Shown here piece by piece: positions 45,634 to 54,519 of a stretch of 64,000 bases of DNA. A program made the translations under genes and the position numbers. The notes beneath the pieces are model-generated. The model worked only from the letters and a program-made list of their open reading frames with translations, was not told the DNA's origin and made no database searches. Position 1 is the first letter of the stretch; the number at the start of each line of letters is the position of its first letter. Origin of the DNA: QHXW01 sp035297145 (lineage in GTDB: Bacteria > Acidobacteriota > Terriglobia > Bryobacterales > Bryobacteraceae); NCBI GenBank assembly GCA_035297145.1, contig DATGZN010000104.1, positions 10,138 to 74,137 on the forward strand. Reading direction: 5' to 3'.

Positions 45634-46888
45634 GCCTTCTGTTGAGAAAGTCCCCTGCCATCCGAGAAGCCTGATTTTATTGGCATATTACTATCTGCCG
45701 GATAACACATCGGGCGTGCAGCGGGCGGTGCGCCTGGCAAAGTACTTGCCACGGCATGGTTACGACACTATCGTAGTGTGCTCCAGTCATGCTGGCGAAC
45801 TGCCCGGCGCTCAGAATGTTCTGCATGTTCCCGACACGGCCAACCGGTGGCCGCGGGTGAAGTTCTGGAGCACGTTGGCGGCTCGGGTGCAGAGGTTCTT
45901 TTTGCCATACAACGAGCAGCTTCCTTGGGTTCCCTATGCCATTGCCGCGGCCCAGCACTTGATTTCGCAACGCCGTGTTGCCGCCGTCGTATCCACTTCG
46001 CCGCCACTGGCCTCTCATTTTGCGGCGCTCTGGTTGAAGAAACGTCACGGCTTGACTTGGATTGCTGACTTCCGCGATCCGCTGCTCGGCAATCCGGTCC
46101 GTTCGCGCAAATGGGCCAAGCTCTACGATATGGTCTTGCAGCGATGGATATTTTCGCACGCCGATGCGGTCATTGCCGTAACCGATGCCGTAGCCAATGA
46201 ATGGCGCGCTCGGTACCCTTATTGGGCGCATAAGATCCATCTGATCTGGAATGGGTTTGACCCGGAAGACGCGATTGGCCCGGCCCCCATCCCGCCCCGG
46301 CCTTATAGAATCCTCGCTCACATTGGTATTCTCTATGTCCAGCGGCATCCTTTAGCGATGGCATCCTCAATGGAGCGCCTACTGCGCCGCGGGCTGCTGG
46401 ATGCCGGTAGTATTCGTCTTCGATTCGTCGGTCCTATTCAGCAGGAGGTTCAGTTCACGTCTCATCCCGCGATCGCCGCGCTGATGCAAAACGGTTGTCT
46501 AGAGATGGACGGACAGCTCGTTCCCCGCCAACAGGCCATGCGGGAGCTAGCTACGTCGGACTTTCTGCTCTTGCTGGATATCGTCAACCTTTCCAACGTC
46601 GGCTATACTGTGCCAGCAAAACTCTATGACTATGTCCTCGCTGGCCGACCGGTCCTGGCTGTCACCGATCATGGCTCGCCAGTCGAAAGGATTCTGGCCC
46701 AAAGCGGAATCCTGTACGTCTGTCTCTATCACGACGATTCAGACGAGGAACTCGACCGCAAACTGCTCACGTTTTTCCAACTTCCCACCGAGCCGCGAAA
46801 TCCCAGCCCGTGGTTCCTCGAGCAATTCGACGGCAGCCGCCAGGCTGAGAACGTAGCTGGCTTGCTGAACAAGCTTTTCAAGGAGTAG
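45632..46888 (+). CDS. Glycosyltransferase (GT4-like)
   Basis: A 418-residue protein beginning MPSVEKVPCHPRSLILLAYY. It has LPDNTSGVQRAVRLAKYLPR typical of GT4 enzymes that open with a YYLPD motif, then STSPPLASHFAALWLKKRHG, WIADFRDPLLGNP, HADAVIAVTDAVANEWRARY and a C-terminal PAKLYDYVLAGRPVLAVTDH. The frame is open back to 45434, but that part is antisense to the divergent gene; ATG at 45632 fits the family start. It is the only plus-strand glycosyltransferase in this stretch. Confidence 0.82.
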   Translation: MPSVEKVPCHPRSLILLAYYYLPDNTSGVQRAVRLAKYLPRHGYDTIVVCSSHAGELPGAQNVLHVPDTANRWPRVKFWSTLAARVQRFFLPYNEQLPWVPYAIAAAQHLISQRRVAAVVSTSPPLASHFAALWLKKRHGLTWIADFRDPLLGNPVRSRKWAKLYDMVLQRWIFSHADAVIAVTDAVANEWRARYPYWAHKIHLIWNGFDPEDAIGPAPIPPRPYRILAHIGILYVQRHPLAMASSMERLLRRGLLDAGSIRLRFVGPIQQEVQFTSHPAIAALMQNGCLEMDGQLVPRQQAMRELATSDFLLLLDIVNLSNVGYTVPAKLYDYVLAGRPVLAVTDHGSPVERILAQSGILYVCLYHDDSDEELDRKLLTFFQLPTEPRNPSPWFLEQFDGSRQAENVAGLLNKLFKE

Positions 46889-47029
46889 AACATCCCTCTG
46901 GGCGACGGGTTCGGAAATGACCGAGTTAGTCACTTGCTTGGCTTCCGGCTGCCTGGTTTCACGTTGAGAGCGGCGGTAAAGAACCTGTCGATTAGTGACT
47001 CAGCGCTCATTACACGGCGCGTCTCATCC

Positions 47030-48343
47030 TCAAGCCGGCTTCACTGCAGCAGTTTCGAAGACTTGGTCATCTCTGTCCGGCGACTCTTCCTCATGACGTT
47101 GCAGGTCATGCAGGCGGGTCAGTACCACTGCCAATGCTACAAACCAGTACGGTGGATCCACTTCCTGCATGTTATGGAAGATGCCCACGACCATCCACCC
47201 ATATAAACCGAGTTCCAGGCCCATGGCATAGATTTCGACTGGCGTTAGATTCCGCGGGTCCGCCTTCTTTCGAATGCGCCGCAACAGCCAGGCAGCGCCA
47301 AAGAACGCAAACGTCCAGGACGCAAAGCCGAAAATACCCGTTTCGCACAGGATTGTCAAAAAACTATCGTGGGCCGCCCTGGTATGCGTGGTGGGCTCCA
47401 GAAGCTGCGGCGGCACATACAGTGGGCTCATTCCGGGAAAGTTGCGGTAGCCCACTCCCAACGGATGATCCAAAAACATGCGAAGGCCGGCTTTGTATAT
47501 GATCGGCCGGCTGGCCGCCGAAGCTTCTTGCTCTGGGGATTCGACCGTGCCGACCCACTCCCAATAGTTCTTTGGTGTCAGCCGGAACAGGAATAGGGCC
47601 AGTGCAGCCATTCCCAGGGGCAGCAGGCGCAAAGTGATCCTACGGGGCAAGAGCAGAACCAGTAAGCCAGCTTGCGCGGCGAGCGCGACAAATGCCGCTC
47701 GCTGGTAAGTGACGACAATGCTGTCGAGTGCGAAGGGAATCACAAACCACGACAATAGACGCTCCTTCCATGTGCCTAACATGGCCAGCAAGAGCAATGT
47801 CGGCACAAATGCCAGCAGAACCCCGTTCTGAGGGTCCGAAAGGACGCCCATGTCCCGACCCATCCACGCAGGCGCGTAACCCCACCTTGTCCCGAATACG
47901 TGTAGGAAAGAGGCATGGAAAACCCCGATCACGCACGCGGTAATGATCCATGCCATGTCTCGTTCTCTGCGCACCACCCATAGGAGCGCCGTGCTAAACA
48001 GAACTGTCTTAAATACTTCGTTAAGCGTTGTGAATGCAAGTTCTGAGTCAACGGCGGCAAACGCGGCGCCTATCGCACCGATTGCCAGGAACACCCACAG
48101 CGATATCAGTACGGCCCCCTCCCGGCCCAGCCGTTCGAGACGGCGTGGGCGGTGTACGACGAGACTGAGCAGAAACGCAAGATTCATACATAACTGATAT
48201 CGGAAGCCACCATCATTCATTGCAATAACACTTGGATTGAAAAGATATGCTTCGATGCATCCAATTGCCCCGATGAGCGGGTTGAAAAAGGTGAGAATGC
48301 TGGCTAGAACGGTTAAGCCAATGTATAGAATGGCCTTCAGCAT
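47030..48343 (-). CDS. O-antigen ligase/polymerase-like membrane protein
   Basis: A 437-residue inner-membrane protein with about 11 helices and the large periplasmic loop of the Wzy_C (O-antigen ligase) family: LFRLTPKNYWEWVGTVESPE, then LDHPLGVGYRNFPGMSPLYV and HTRAAHDSFLTILCETGIFG with the conserved His/Glu. It would polymerise or ligate lipid-linked repeat units in the periplasm. Relatives occur in exosortase-associated clusters. It is the last gene of a minus-strand series of assembly genes. Confidence 0.82.
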   Translation of the reverse strand: MLKAILYIGLTVLASILTFFNPLIGAIGCIEAYLFNPSVIAMNDGGFRYQLCMNLAFLLSLVVHRPRRLERLGREGAVLISLWVFLAIGAIGAAFAAVDSELAFTTLNEVFKTVLFSTALLWVVRRERDMAWIITACVIGVFHASFLHVFGTRWGYAPAWMGRDMGVLSDPQNGVLLAFVPTLLLLAMLGTWKERLLSWFVIPFALDSIVVTYQRAAFVALAAQAGLLVLLLPRRITLRLLPLGMAALALFLFRLTPKNYWEWVGTVESPEQEASAASRPIIYKAGLRMFLDHPLGVGYRNFPGMSPLYVPPQLLEPTTHTRAAHDSFLTILCETGIFGFASWTFAFFGAAWLLRRIRKKADPRNLTPVEIYAMGLELGLYGWMVVGIFHNMQEVDPPYWFVALAVVLTRLHDLQRHEEESPDRDDQVFETAAVKPA

Positions 48344-48477
48344 GCCTGCAACTTGCCAGAACTCATTTTACGATACGGGGTTCACGTTGACGGAGATGCT
48401 CGCTCTCGAAAGGCTAAGAAGATCGATAATGAGGCTGGAATTTGCCGGCTGGCTGCAAGTTAGCCGCAGGCCATTGT

Positions 48478-49983
48478 CTAGGCAGACTCTGCCGCCCTTG
48501 AGCTCTGCGCTGTCGATCGGACATGGGATATTACCGAAGACCGCACATCCCTCCACATCACGTATCCAATTACGGAAGTTGCGGCGATCAGGAGCTCCGT
48601 GGGTGTCCTGAACCTGGGAGATCCAATCCCAAAGAAACATGAAATTACTGCGGTATATATGATGATTCCGGAGCCGATCGTATATGCGCAGACGGACAGC
48701 TGCAATCGCGGGCTCAGCACGGGTGGAGAAGCCGCCCTAGTTGCCACCATCGACAGCCAGATAAGGCCGAGGCCGATCACCGCCACCTCCTGGAACATGA
48801 AGAAGCCAACGATGCCCAGTTGGAACGCAGCCCACACGCTCCGCAGCCCGCGAGACGCCCCACTCGACAACAACAGATCGTTGGGCAGCCAATAAGTGCC
48901 CAAAGATTTCATACACTCGGTCAAATACGAAAGCGGCTTGGCTTTGATCAGATACCAATCAGCATCCGCGAGCCTGGAAACCATCTTAGTCTCGTCGTTG
49001 CCGTAGTGCCTCCGCAGTTCACCAATGGCTCGCCAAGTGGTCATTTGTGCCGTGTGATCGGAAAATGGCTTCAGCAATTCCGGGTCTCTGTACTTCAATA
49101 AAATGTCCCGGATGTCTGCATATTGGTCTGGCAATTCCTCCAGGAATGACACTGTCTTGTGACTTATGGTGATCGCACCCATCGTGCTGGTACCGAAGTA
49201 TCCGAACTTCAAGTAATTGACATATGCATAAGCAGCAAGGCCACTCATGGGTATCAGAACGGCAACGCCAAGCGAAATGAATAGGCGCCGGACACTCATG
49301 CGGGAAGTGCAGCGAGCAGCGAAACAGAGCAGCACACACATCGCTAGAAACGGAGCCAGCGCCTGGAACGTCGGACGTACGAACGCGGCCGACATCGCGG
49401 CGGCGCTGAACAGCGCCAAAAACACGTTGCGTTTTCGAGCGAACCAAAAAACCAGCGCCACGCAGGCAACAACAGTCAAAAACTGGGACAGCGTTTCTGT
49501 CATGACATACGCGGCCGGCTCCACATAAGGGGGGAGTAGCGAGATCACGAGAAACAACGCGGTCAGCACCCTTGGCACGGCTAGAATGTCCAGTAAGTAT
49601 GCCAGTAGCCCGATCGTAGCGAATTGCACCAGCAGCGAGGAATAAAACAGAAGCCGCGTTGGTCCGTTTTCCGAGCCAGTCAAAATCAGGAACAGTGGAT
49701 AGCCCGGAGTACGTTCCTGAAGCCGGCTGAGAGTCAAGTGCTTTATGTCGCGTGCCAGTCTCATGTAAGATGGCGAGTCCAAAGTCATGACCGGCGCCTG
49801 TCGCCACGCCAGTGAATAAACCACCAAGGCAATTGCGAACAATCCGAGCACCGACAGTACCACCCGCACAGATGGCCGAGGCAACCGAAAGTCGTGCTCT
49901 TCCGGATTCGTCGGATGCGGACAAGGCACCTGCTCAGGACCGCTGATGTTCGAGATTGGTGCTACACCAGATTCAGGTAACAT
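48478..49983 (-). CDS. Multi-pass membrane protein, GT-C glycosyltransferase-like
   Basis: A 501-residue protein with 10-12 helices after a 40-residue cytoplasmic start. MTLDSPSYMRLARDIKHLTL places an acidic residue in the first periplasmic loop, as in GT39/ArnT-type enzymes that use polyprenyl-phosphate sugars, and YVMTETLSQFLTVVACVALV fits the same fold. No stronger family motif is seen. Probably adds a side sugar in the periplasm (inference). It lies between the polymerase-like gene and the GT2/methyltransferase pair. Confidence 0.6.
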   Translation of the reverse strand: MLPESGVAPISNISGPEQVPCPHPTNPEEHDFRLPRPSVRVVLSVLGLFAIALVVYSLAWRQAPVMTLDSPSYMRLARDIKHLTLSRLQERTPGYPLFLILTGSENGPTRLLFYSSLLVQFATIGLLAYLLDILAVPRVLTALFLVISLLPPYVEPAAYVMTETLSQFLTVVACVALVFWFARKRNVFLALFSAAAMSAAFVRPTFQALAPFLAMCVLLCFAARCTSRMSVRRLFISLGVAVLIPMSGLAAYAYVNYLKFGYFGTSTMGAITISHKTVSFLEELPDQYADIRDILLKYRDPELLKPFSDHTAQMTTWRAIGELRRHYGNDETKMVSRLADADWYLIKAKPLSYLTECMKSLGTYWLPNDLLLSSGASRGLRSVWAAFQLGIVGFFMFQEVAVIGLGLIWLSMVATRAASPPVLSPRLQLSVCAYTIGSGIIIYTAVISCFFGIGSPRFRTPTELLIAATSVIGYVMWRDVRSSVISHVRSTAQSSRAAESA

Positions 49984-50036
49984 GCTGCTGTCATTACTCG
50001 CTCAGTTATGAGCCGGCTAGAGCCGTCACTTTTGCC

Positions 50037-50675
50037 CTAAGTTTGCTTGACGCCAATCGCGACGATTGAGGTGGGGCGCCAAGGCAACCGGTGGTCAATC
50101 CGGCGCCACAGCCAAACCAGGCTGTCAAATATCTTGAGCATGAAGGGGCTCAGCGTGTCCTTCTTCAATATCCGGCCAGTTACGTACCATCCCGGACGCG
50201 AGATACGGTTGAACTCTAGAATTCGTTCCACCCGAAAGCCGGCCTCCTCCATTCGCTCTGACAGTTGCCGGTGGGTGTATCGCCGGTAGTGCCCGAGAAC
50301 GGTGTCGAGGGTTCCGAAGATTTCCTGCCCTTGAGGAACAAGAATGATTACGCGGCCTCCGGGCTTGAGAGCGGAACGTATATTGCGCAATCCTTGAAGG
50401 TCGTCTTCTATGTGTTCGAGCACGTTCAGGCAGACTACCGAGTCCATTTCCTCCGCGAAGGCGGTGAAGTCATCCGAACTAGTCAGGTCGCATTTGCAGA
50501 TGTAAAGATTGGAGCGGTGCTGGAACCGCGTCTTCAGTCTGGCCATGTGCTCTTCATCGATATCCGCCGCTACGTATATCTCCCGCCGCCTCACCAGAAA
50601 CCGCGTTAGGTTGCCAATTCCAGCCCCTATCTCCAGAACCCGGCTGCCAACGTATGGTTGAATCGTGTCTGCCAT
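50037..50675 (-). CDS. Class I SAM-dependent methyltransferase (C-terminal part of a split GT2-methyltransferase frame)
   Basis: A 212-residue stretch from the only ATG: motif I VLEIGAGIGNLTRFLVRR, VAADIDEEHMARLKTRF, DSVVCLNVLEHIEDDLQGLR and GGRVIILVPQGQEIFGTLDT. The same frame is open a further 28 codons upstream, reading protein-like (TKDIYHGSGPEILDVLSGAQ), until one TGA at 50762-50760, beyond which lies the GT2 gene in the same frame. So this was probably the second half of a bifunctional glycosyltransferase/methyltransferase. Translation alone would need the internal ATG at 50675, which lacks the conserved N-terminal helix. Confidence 0.75.
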   Translation of the reverse strand: MADTIQPYVGSRVLEIGAGIGNLTRFLVRRREIYVAADIDEEHMARLKTRFQHRSNLYICKCDLTSSDDFTAFAEEMDSVVCLNVLEHIEDDLQGLRNIRSALKPGGRVIILVPQGQEIFGTLDTVLGHYRRYTHRQLSERMEEAGFRVERILEFNRISRPGWYVTGRILKKDTLSPFMLKIFDSLVWLWRRIDHRLPWRPTSIVAIGVKQT

Positions 50676-50759
50676 CCATTTGTTGAAACGCTGTGCTCCT
50701 GAAAGTACATCCAGAATCTCGGGGCCGGAACCGTGATAGATGTCTTTGGTGAATGCATA

Positions 50760-51515
50760 TCATACTATGACAAAGATCGCCTGGATGGCGTCTTTCAAGC
50801 CGATCTTTTTCCCCTCCTCGTAGGTGCGGCCGTGGTAGCTGATCGGCGTCTCGTAAACTCGTACTTGTCTGCGTGCCAGCTTAATGGTTATCTCGGGTTC
50901 AATGCCAAAGCGGTTGCTTCTGAGCGGAATGCTCTTCAATAGCGAGGTTCGGAATGCCTTCAGGTTCAGATCCGCTACCATATTGCAGAAGCTCGTTAGA
51001 AAGCGGTTTGCCACTGAGTGCCAAAAGTAGAGCACTCGCCGCTCTCCTGTAATCATGAAACGGGACCCGTAGACGGCGTCCGCTTTGCCCTCCTCGAGCG
51101 GAGCGATCAGTTTGAGATATTCTTCCGGATTGTATTCAAGATCGGCATCCTGGAAAATCGAAATCTCTCCGGTGGCCTGCTGGATGGCGGTTTGCATGGC
51201 AGCACCTTTGCCGCGGTTTTTCTCATGCCGCAAAATGCGAATTGCGCCGCGCGCTTGTTCCGCCTTTGCCTGAGCGATTTGCAGAGAGTCGTCGGTGGAA
51301 CAGTCGTCGACCACGAGAATCTCGCGATCAACGCCAGCCGGAAGCGGAGCGGCCAAGACCTTGTCTAGCAAGGGGCCGATGAACTCCTCTTCGTTGTAGA
51401 GCGGTACCAGGATGGATACACGTGAGATCCGCATGGGCTCTGAGCTTCTGGTTGTTGCCCAGTGAGTACCCACCTCGGCCGGCGCCGTGACTGTCGCTTG
51501 ACTGGATTTCGTCAT
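50760..51515 (-). CDS. Glycosyltransferase family 2 (dolichol-phosphate-mannosyltransferase-like), N-terminal part of a split frame
   Basis: A 251-residue GT-A enzyme. It has SILVPLYNEEEFIGPLLDKV, EILVVDDCSTDDSLQIAQAK, RHEKNRGKGAAMQTAIQQAT and ISIFQDADLEYNPEEYLKLI with the DAD metal site. Sugar is normally transferred to polyprenyl phosphate. Compared with the family, the TDMETCY residues expected between NLNL and KAFR are absent (in-frame loss of 7 residues). The frame ends at a TGA in FVIV-stop-YAF, beyond which a methyltransferase continues in frame. The enzyme may be inactive or recently damaged. Start may be the internal MRISRVSILV. Confidence 0.8.
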   Translation of the reverse strand: MTKSSQATVTAPAEVGTHWATTRSSEPMRISRVSILVPLYNEEEFIGPLLDKVLAAPLPAGVDREILVVDDCSTDDSLQIAQAKAEQARGAIRILRHEKNRGKGAAMQTAIQQATGEISIFQDADLEYNPEEYLKLIAPLEEGKADAVYGSRFMITGERRVLYFWHSVANRFLTSFCNMVADLNLKAFRTSLLKSIPLRSNRFGIEPEITIKLARRQVRVYETPISYHGRTYEEGKKIGLKDAIQAIFVIV

Positions 51516-51584
51516 GGCTCTATGACTTCATGGAAATTGATCGGGCTCGCTCCTACCCGTTGCGGCGCAACCATTCCCGTGACA

Positions 51585-51830
51585 TCAAAACGCCGCTTTG
51601 GTATCCGTACCGGCGCCGCCATTTGAGCGTGAATCTGGTTCCTCGCGGGCAAACAGCCACTGTTCGTCGCTCTTCAATAGCAGCGCTATCTTCTCCCGCA
51701 TTTGGGGGCTGGGCTGGCGAAAGCCGTTCACGATCTTGCTCAGCATGGTTTCGTCAATTCCCAGGCTCTGCGCCAGGCGATTCTGCCGGATCCCCGATCT
51801 CCAGAGCTGCAATTTTAAGTTTGGGTACAT
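51585..51830 (-). CDS. Small XRE-type helix-turn-helix protein
   Basis: An 81-residue protein. Residues about 5-65 form a Cro/C1-type HTH: LKLQLWRSGIRQNRLAQSLG, IDETMLSKIVNGFRQPSPQM. A short charged tail follows. It begins 21 bases after the NusG-like gene and lies in the same direction, so it is probably co-transcribed with the polysaccharide assembly operon. It could regulate the locus. DNA target unknown. Confidence 0.7.
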   Translation of the reverse strand: MYPNLKLQLWRSGIRQNRLAQSLGIDETMLSKIVNGFRQPSPQMREKIALLLKSDEQWLFAREEPDSRSNGGAGTDTKAAF

Positions 51831-51851
51831 GTTACAAGCCCAGTCATCCGC

Positions 51852-52460
51852 TTAGGAAGCGGTCATGTTGTGCTCACGCCGCGGAACCCGCGCCTCCGGG
51901 CGCCGAACTGCCTCCGCGTCACGGATGTCGATCTCTGTCGATATGGACCGCGAGAGCAGGTTGATGGATATAACCAGCCGCGTCTGCTTTTTCACGTGCA
52001 ATAGTAGACCCTCTACATCGCGCAGCGGCCCGCGTACCACACGCACCCAGGCACCTTCGCGCAAAAATGGTTGCGTCAGGAAGGGGACGTTGGAGGCGAT
52101 CAGCGTCCGAATGCCGCTGATTTCCTGGTCGCGAATCGGCTCCAATTCCGGCCCGTAACCCAGGATCCGCACGGTTCCATTGGTTTGGAGGACCTTGAGC
52201 CGCGCTTCATCCGAGTTTGCCATGCGCACGAAAACATACCCCGGAAACAGCGGCAGTGCCACTCGTTTCTTGCGATCCTTCCATTGGTGGACTTCTTCTA
52301 CCTCGGGCAGAAAAGACTCCAGCCGTTTGTTGCACAACTCCCGCGCCACACGCCTCTCAAAATTGGATCGCGTATGAACGGCATACCAGAGCAGCCTCTC
52401 CTCGCTGTAACAAAGCCGCGCAGCGGGTACGCTCCAATCCAAGACACTAACTTCAGACAC
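51852..52460 (-). CDS. NusG-like (UpxY/RfaH type) transcription antiterminator
   Basis: A 202-residue NusG paralogue. The N-terminal NGN domain is visible as WYAVHTRSNFERRVARELCN, SFLPEVEEVHQWKDRKKRVA and LPLFPGYVFVRMANSDEARL. The C-terminal KOW region is GAWVRVVRGPLRDVEGLLLH. Proteins of this kind promote full-length transcription of long polysaccharide operons by reducing pausing and termination. Position just after the CpsD gene and ahead of the glycosyltransferase genes fits that role. Basic tail from about 180 may be disordered. Confidence 0.85.
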   Translation of the reverse strand: MSEVSVLDWSVPAARLCYSEERLLWYAVHTRSNFERRVARELCNKRLESFLPEVEEVHQWKDRKKRVALPLFPGYVFVRMANSDEARLKVLQTNGTVRILGYGPELEPIRDQEISGIRTLIASNVPFLTQPFLREGAWVRVVRGPLRDVEGLLLHVKKQTRLVISINLLSRSISTEIDIRDAEAVRRPEARVPRREHNMTAS

Positions 52461-52576
52461 AGCTTCGCCCCTTCACTTACAGCGGACTGACTAAATCCGC
52501 CAAAACCCAACCCTCGGGCGCGCATCCCAGAATCCCGTCGCCCGTCCCCAATACAATCCAACGAAAATGTGCCGCT

Positions 52577-53518
52577 CTAACCTGCCGCGTAATAGTACCG
52601 ATCCTGCGTTTTCCACAAAAACCAGTCCCGCGCGCAGTTAATCAGAACACCGATCAACTTGTCCCTGGATATGTTCGCCAGGCTCTCCAGGCACGCGTTG
52701 CGATTAGTCGTGTCGGGCCGCACCACGAATACCACACCATCACACTTCGCCTCGATCAGGTCATAGTCGGCGACCGTCCCCATCGGGGGAGCATCAAAAA
52801 TTGCGAACCGGTTTCGCCGCCGGAACTCCTCGCACGCCTCCGACCAGCGATGCGAATCCAGAAGCTCCGTCGGGTTGGCGCTGGCTCTTCCGGCTGGCAC
52901 GACGGACAGATTTGGAAACTGCTCCACCCGAATGATCATGTCGTCGAAACTGCACTTGCCGCTCAAGTATTCCGATAGTCCCGGCTGCGCCGGCAAGCCA
53001 AATAGCGACGCCATATTGGGGTGCCGCATGTCAGCCTCGATCAGAATCACTCGGGAGTCACTCTTCAGCGCCAAGGCGCCCGCGAGATTAATCGCATTCA
53101 CCGTTTTTCCGTCCCCCGGACACGCGCTCGAGACCACGATCGATCGCGGCTGATTCGGGTGCTGAATGATCTTCGTGCGCGCGATCCGGTATTGCTCGCC
53201 TTCGCGTGAGTGGCCGGCCTGGAACGGCAGGATGGGAGCGTCGGCTCGAATGCGGACAGGTAGAGTGCGCCATTCGCCCGCCCGTGCCGCGAACTCGTCG
53301 GATGCCGCGTGCGGCCATTCGTTCTCGCCCGGCTCTTCGCCCGTCGCGGAGTACAGCGGCTCAATCTCCGGCAACTTGCCTGGGTCCTCGGTGACGGCTG
53401 CCTCGTGGATTGGCTCGGAAGCCTCCCCGGCGCTGGCAATCTCCGATTCCACCATGGGCAGCGCCAAGTCCGCCATCTCTCCCTCGCTTTTGCGGAGAGC
53501 CTGAAAGATTTTGCTCAT
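52577..53518 (-). CDS. CpsD/CapB-type tyrosine kinase/ATPase of polysaccharide export
   Basis: A 313-residue cytoplasmic BY-kinase-like protein that works with the Wzz-type membrane partner. A disordered N-terminus precedes SIVVSSACPGDGKTVNAINL with Walker A GDGKT, VILIEADMRHPN (Walker A-prime), and RFAIFDAPPMGTVADYDLIE (Walker B). A short tyrosine cluster DRYYYAAG ends the protein and could be autophosphorylated. It starts one base after the ExeA-like ATPase stop. The same trio of genes is typical of exosortase-linked exopolysaccharide systems. Confidence 0.87.
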   Translation of the reverse strand: MSKIFQALRKSEGEMADLALPMVESEIASAGEASEPIHEAAVTEDPGKLPEIEPLYSATGEEPGENEWPHAASDEFAARAGEWRTLPVRIRADAPILPFQAGHSREGEQYRIARTKIIQHPNQPRSIVVSSACPGDGKTVNAINLAGALALKSDSRVILIEADMRHPNMASLFGLPAQPGLSEYLSGKCSFDDMIIRVEQFPNLSVVPAGRASANPTELLDSHRWSEACEEFRRRNRFAIFDAPPMGTVADYDLIEAKCDGVVFVVRPDTTNRNACLESLANISRDKLIGVLINCARDWFLWKTQDRYYYAAG

Positions 53519-53519
53519 G

Positions 53520-54518
53520 TCAGCTTTGCCTTACCTCTCCCAAACGGAGTTTCGTCGCCCATCGCGCCAGCCGCGAAGGCTTGGATGTTTCGGGCGTGTA
53601 GCGCTCGATGGTGGGAAGACTCCCCACCGCCGGTTGTCCATCTGCTCCGTCGCCCGCGGATACTGCAGCCCGGGCGATTGGCCGCGCCGCCGGCGCTCTC
53701 TTTACTGGACGCTCTCTCAGCTCCAAATCGGCTGCTACTTCGGCCACATGCTGCGCGGTCACCACCTTGGTTCCTTCGCCAAACGCCAGCACCAGTCCGT
53801 TGTCGCACAGCACGTTGACTAGCCGCGGGATGCCCATGGACCAGTGCGCGATCTGGCCCACAGCCTCGTGGTTAAACGGATGAGTCTGGCCGCCGGCTTT
53901 GGTCCAGCGGTGCTGCACGTAGTGCTCGACATCAGTTCGCGATAGCGCGGGCAGCGTCAGCCGTACCGAGATTCGTTGCTTGAGTTGCCGCAGGTCCTCG
54001 CGGTTCAGAACCGTAGCCAGTTCGTTTTGCCCCGCCAGAACGATCTGCAGTAGCTTGGTGTCCGCCAGCTCAAAATTGCTTAGCAGCCGGATCTCCTCGA
54101 GCACCGATGGGCTGAGTTTATGCGCCTCGTCGACAACCAGCACCGAGATTTTCCCCTGCTTACGAGCGTCGCTCAGATATTCCCGCAACAGAATCAGGCG
54201 CTGTGCTTTGCTGGCAGGCACGCTTCGAATGCCGAAATCCAGCAGCGCCATTTCCAGGAATTCATCCGGGCTCAACATCGGGTTCAGAACTACGCTAAAG
54301 GCTGCCCGGCTGGGCGGGATCGACCGCAGCATCTTGGTCAACAGCGTGGTCTTGCCGGTTCCCGCATCCCCGGTGAGCACCACAAAACCCTTGCCTCCCA
54401 GGACCGCATAGGACAAGCCCGCCAGCGCCTCTCGATGGGCGCCGGTCAGAAATAGAAACGCCGGATCCGGCGTCATCGCGAAGGGCTCTTTTGTCAACCC
54501 AAAGAAACTTTGATACAT
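53520..54518 (-). CDS. ExeA/GspA-like AAA ATPase, exosortase-cluster type
   Basis: A 332-residue AAA ATPase. It begins MYQSFFGLTKEPFAMTPDPA, the ExeA-family signature. Walker A GDAGTGKTT (50-58), Walker B VLVVDEAHKLS near 126, sensor region LLSNFELADTKLLQIVLAGQ, then a C-terminal Pro/Ala-rich extension. Orthologues are regular members of XrtA-type clusters, between the Wzz and kinase genes as here; their exact role is unclear, probably in assembly or export of the polymer. One-base spacing to both neighbours indicates tight coupling. Confidence 0.87.
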   Translation of the reverse strand: MYQSFFGLTKEPFAMTPDPAFLFLTGAHREALAGLSYAVLGGKGFVVLTGDAGTGKTTLLTKMLRSIPPSRAAFSVVLNPMLSPDEFLEMALLDFGIRSVPASKAQRLILLREYLSDARKQGKISVLVVDEAHKLSPSVLEEIRLLSNFELADTKLLQIVLAGQNELATVLNREDLRQLKQRISVRLTLPALSRTDVEHYVQHRWTKAGGQTHPFNHEAVGQIAHWSMGIPRLVNVLCDNGLVLAFGEGTKVVTAQHVAEVAADLELRERPVKRAPAARPIARAAVSAGDGADGQPAVGSLPTIERYTPETSKPSRLARWATKLRLGEVRQS

Positions 54519-54519
54519 G

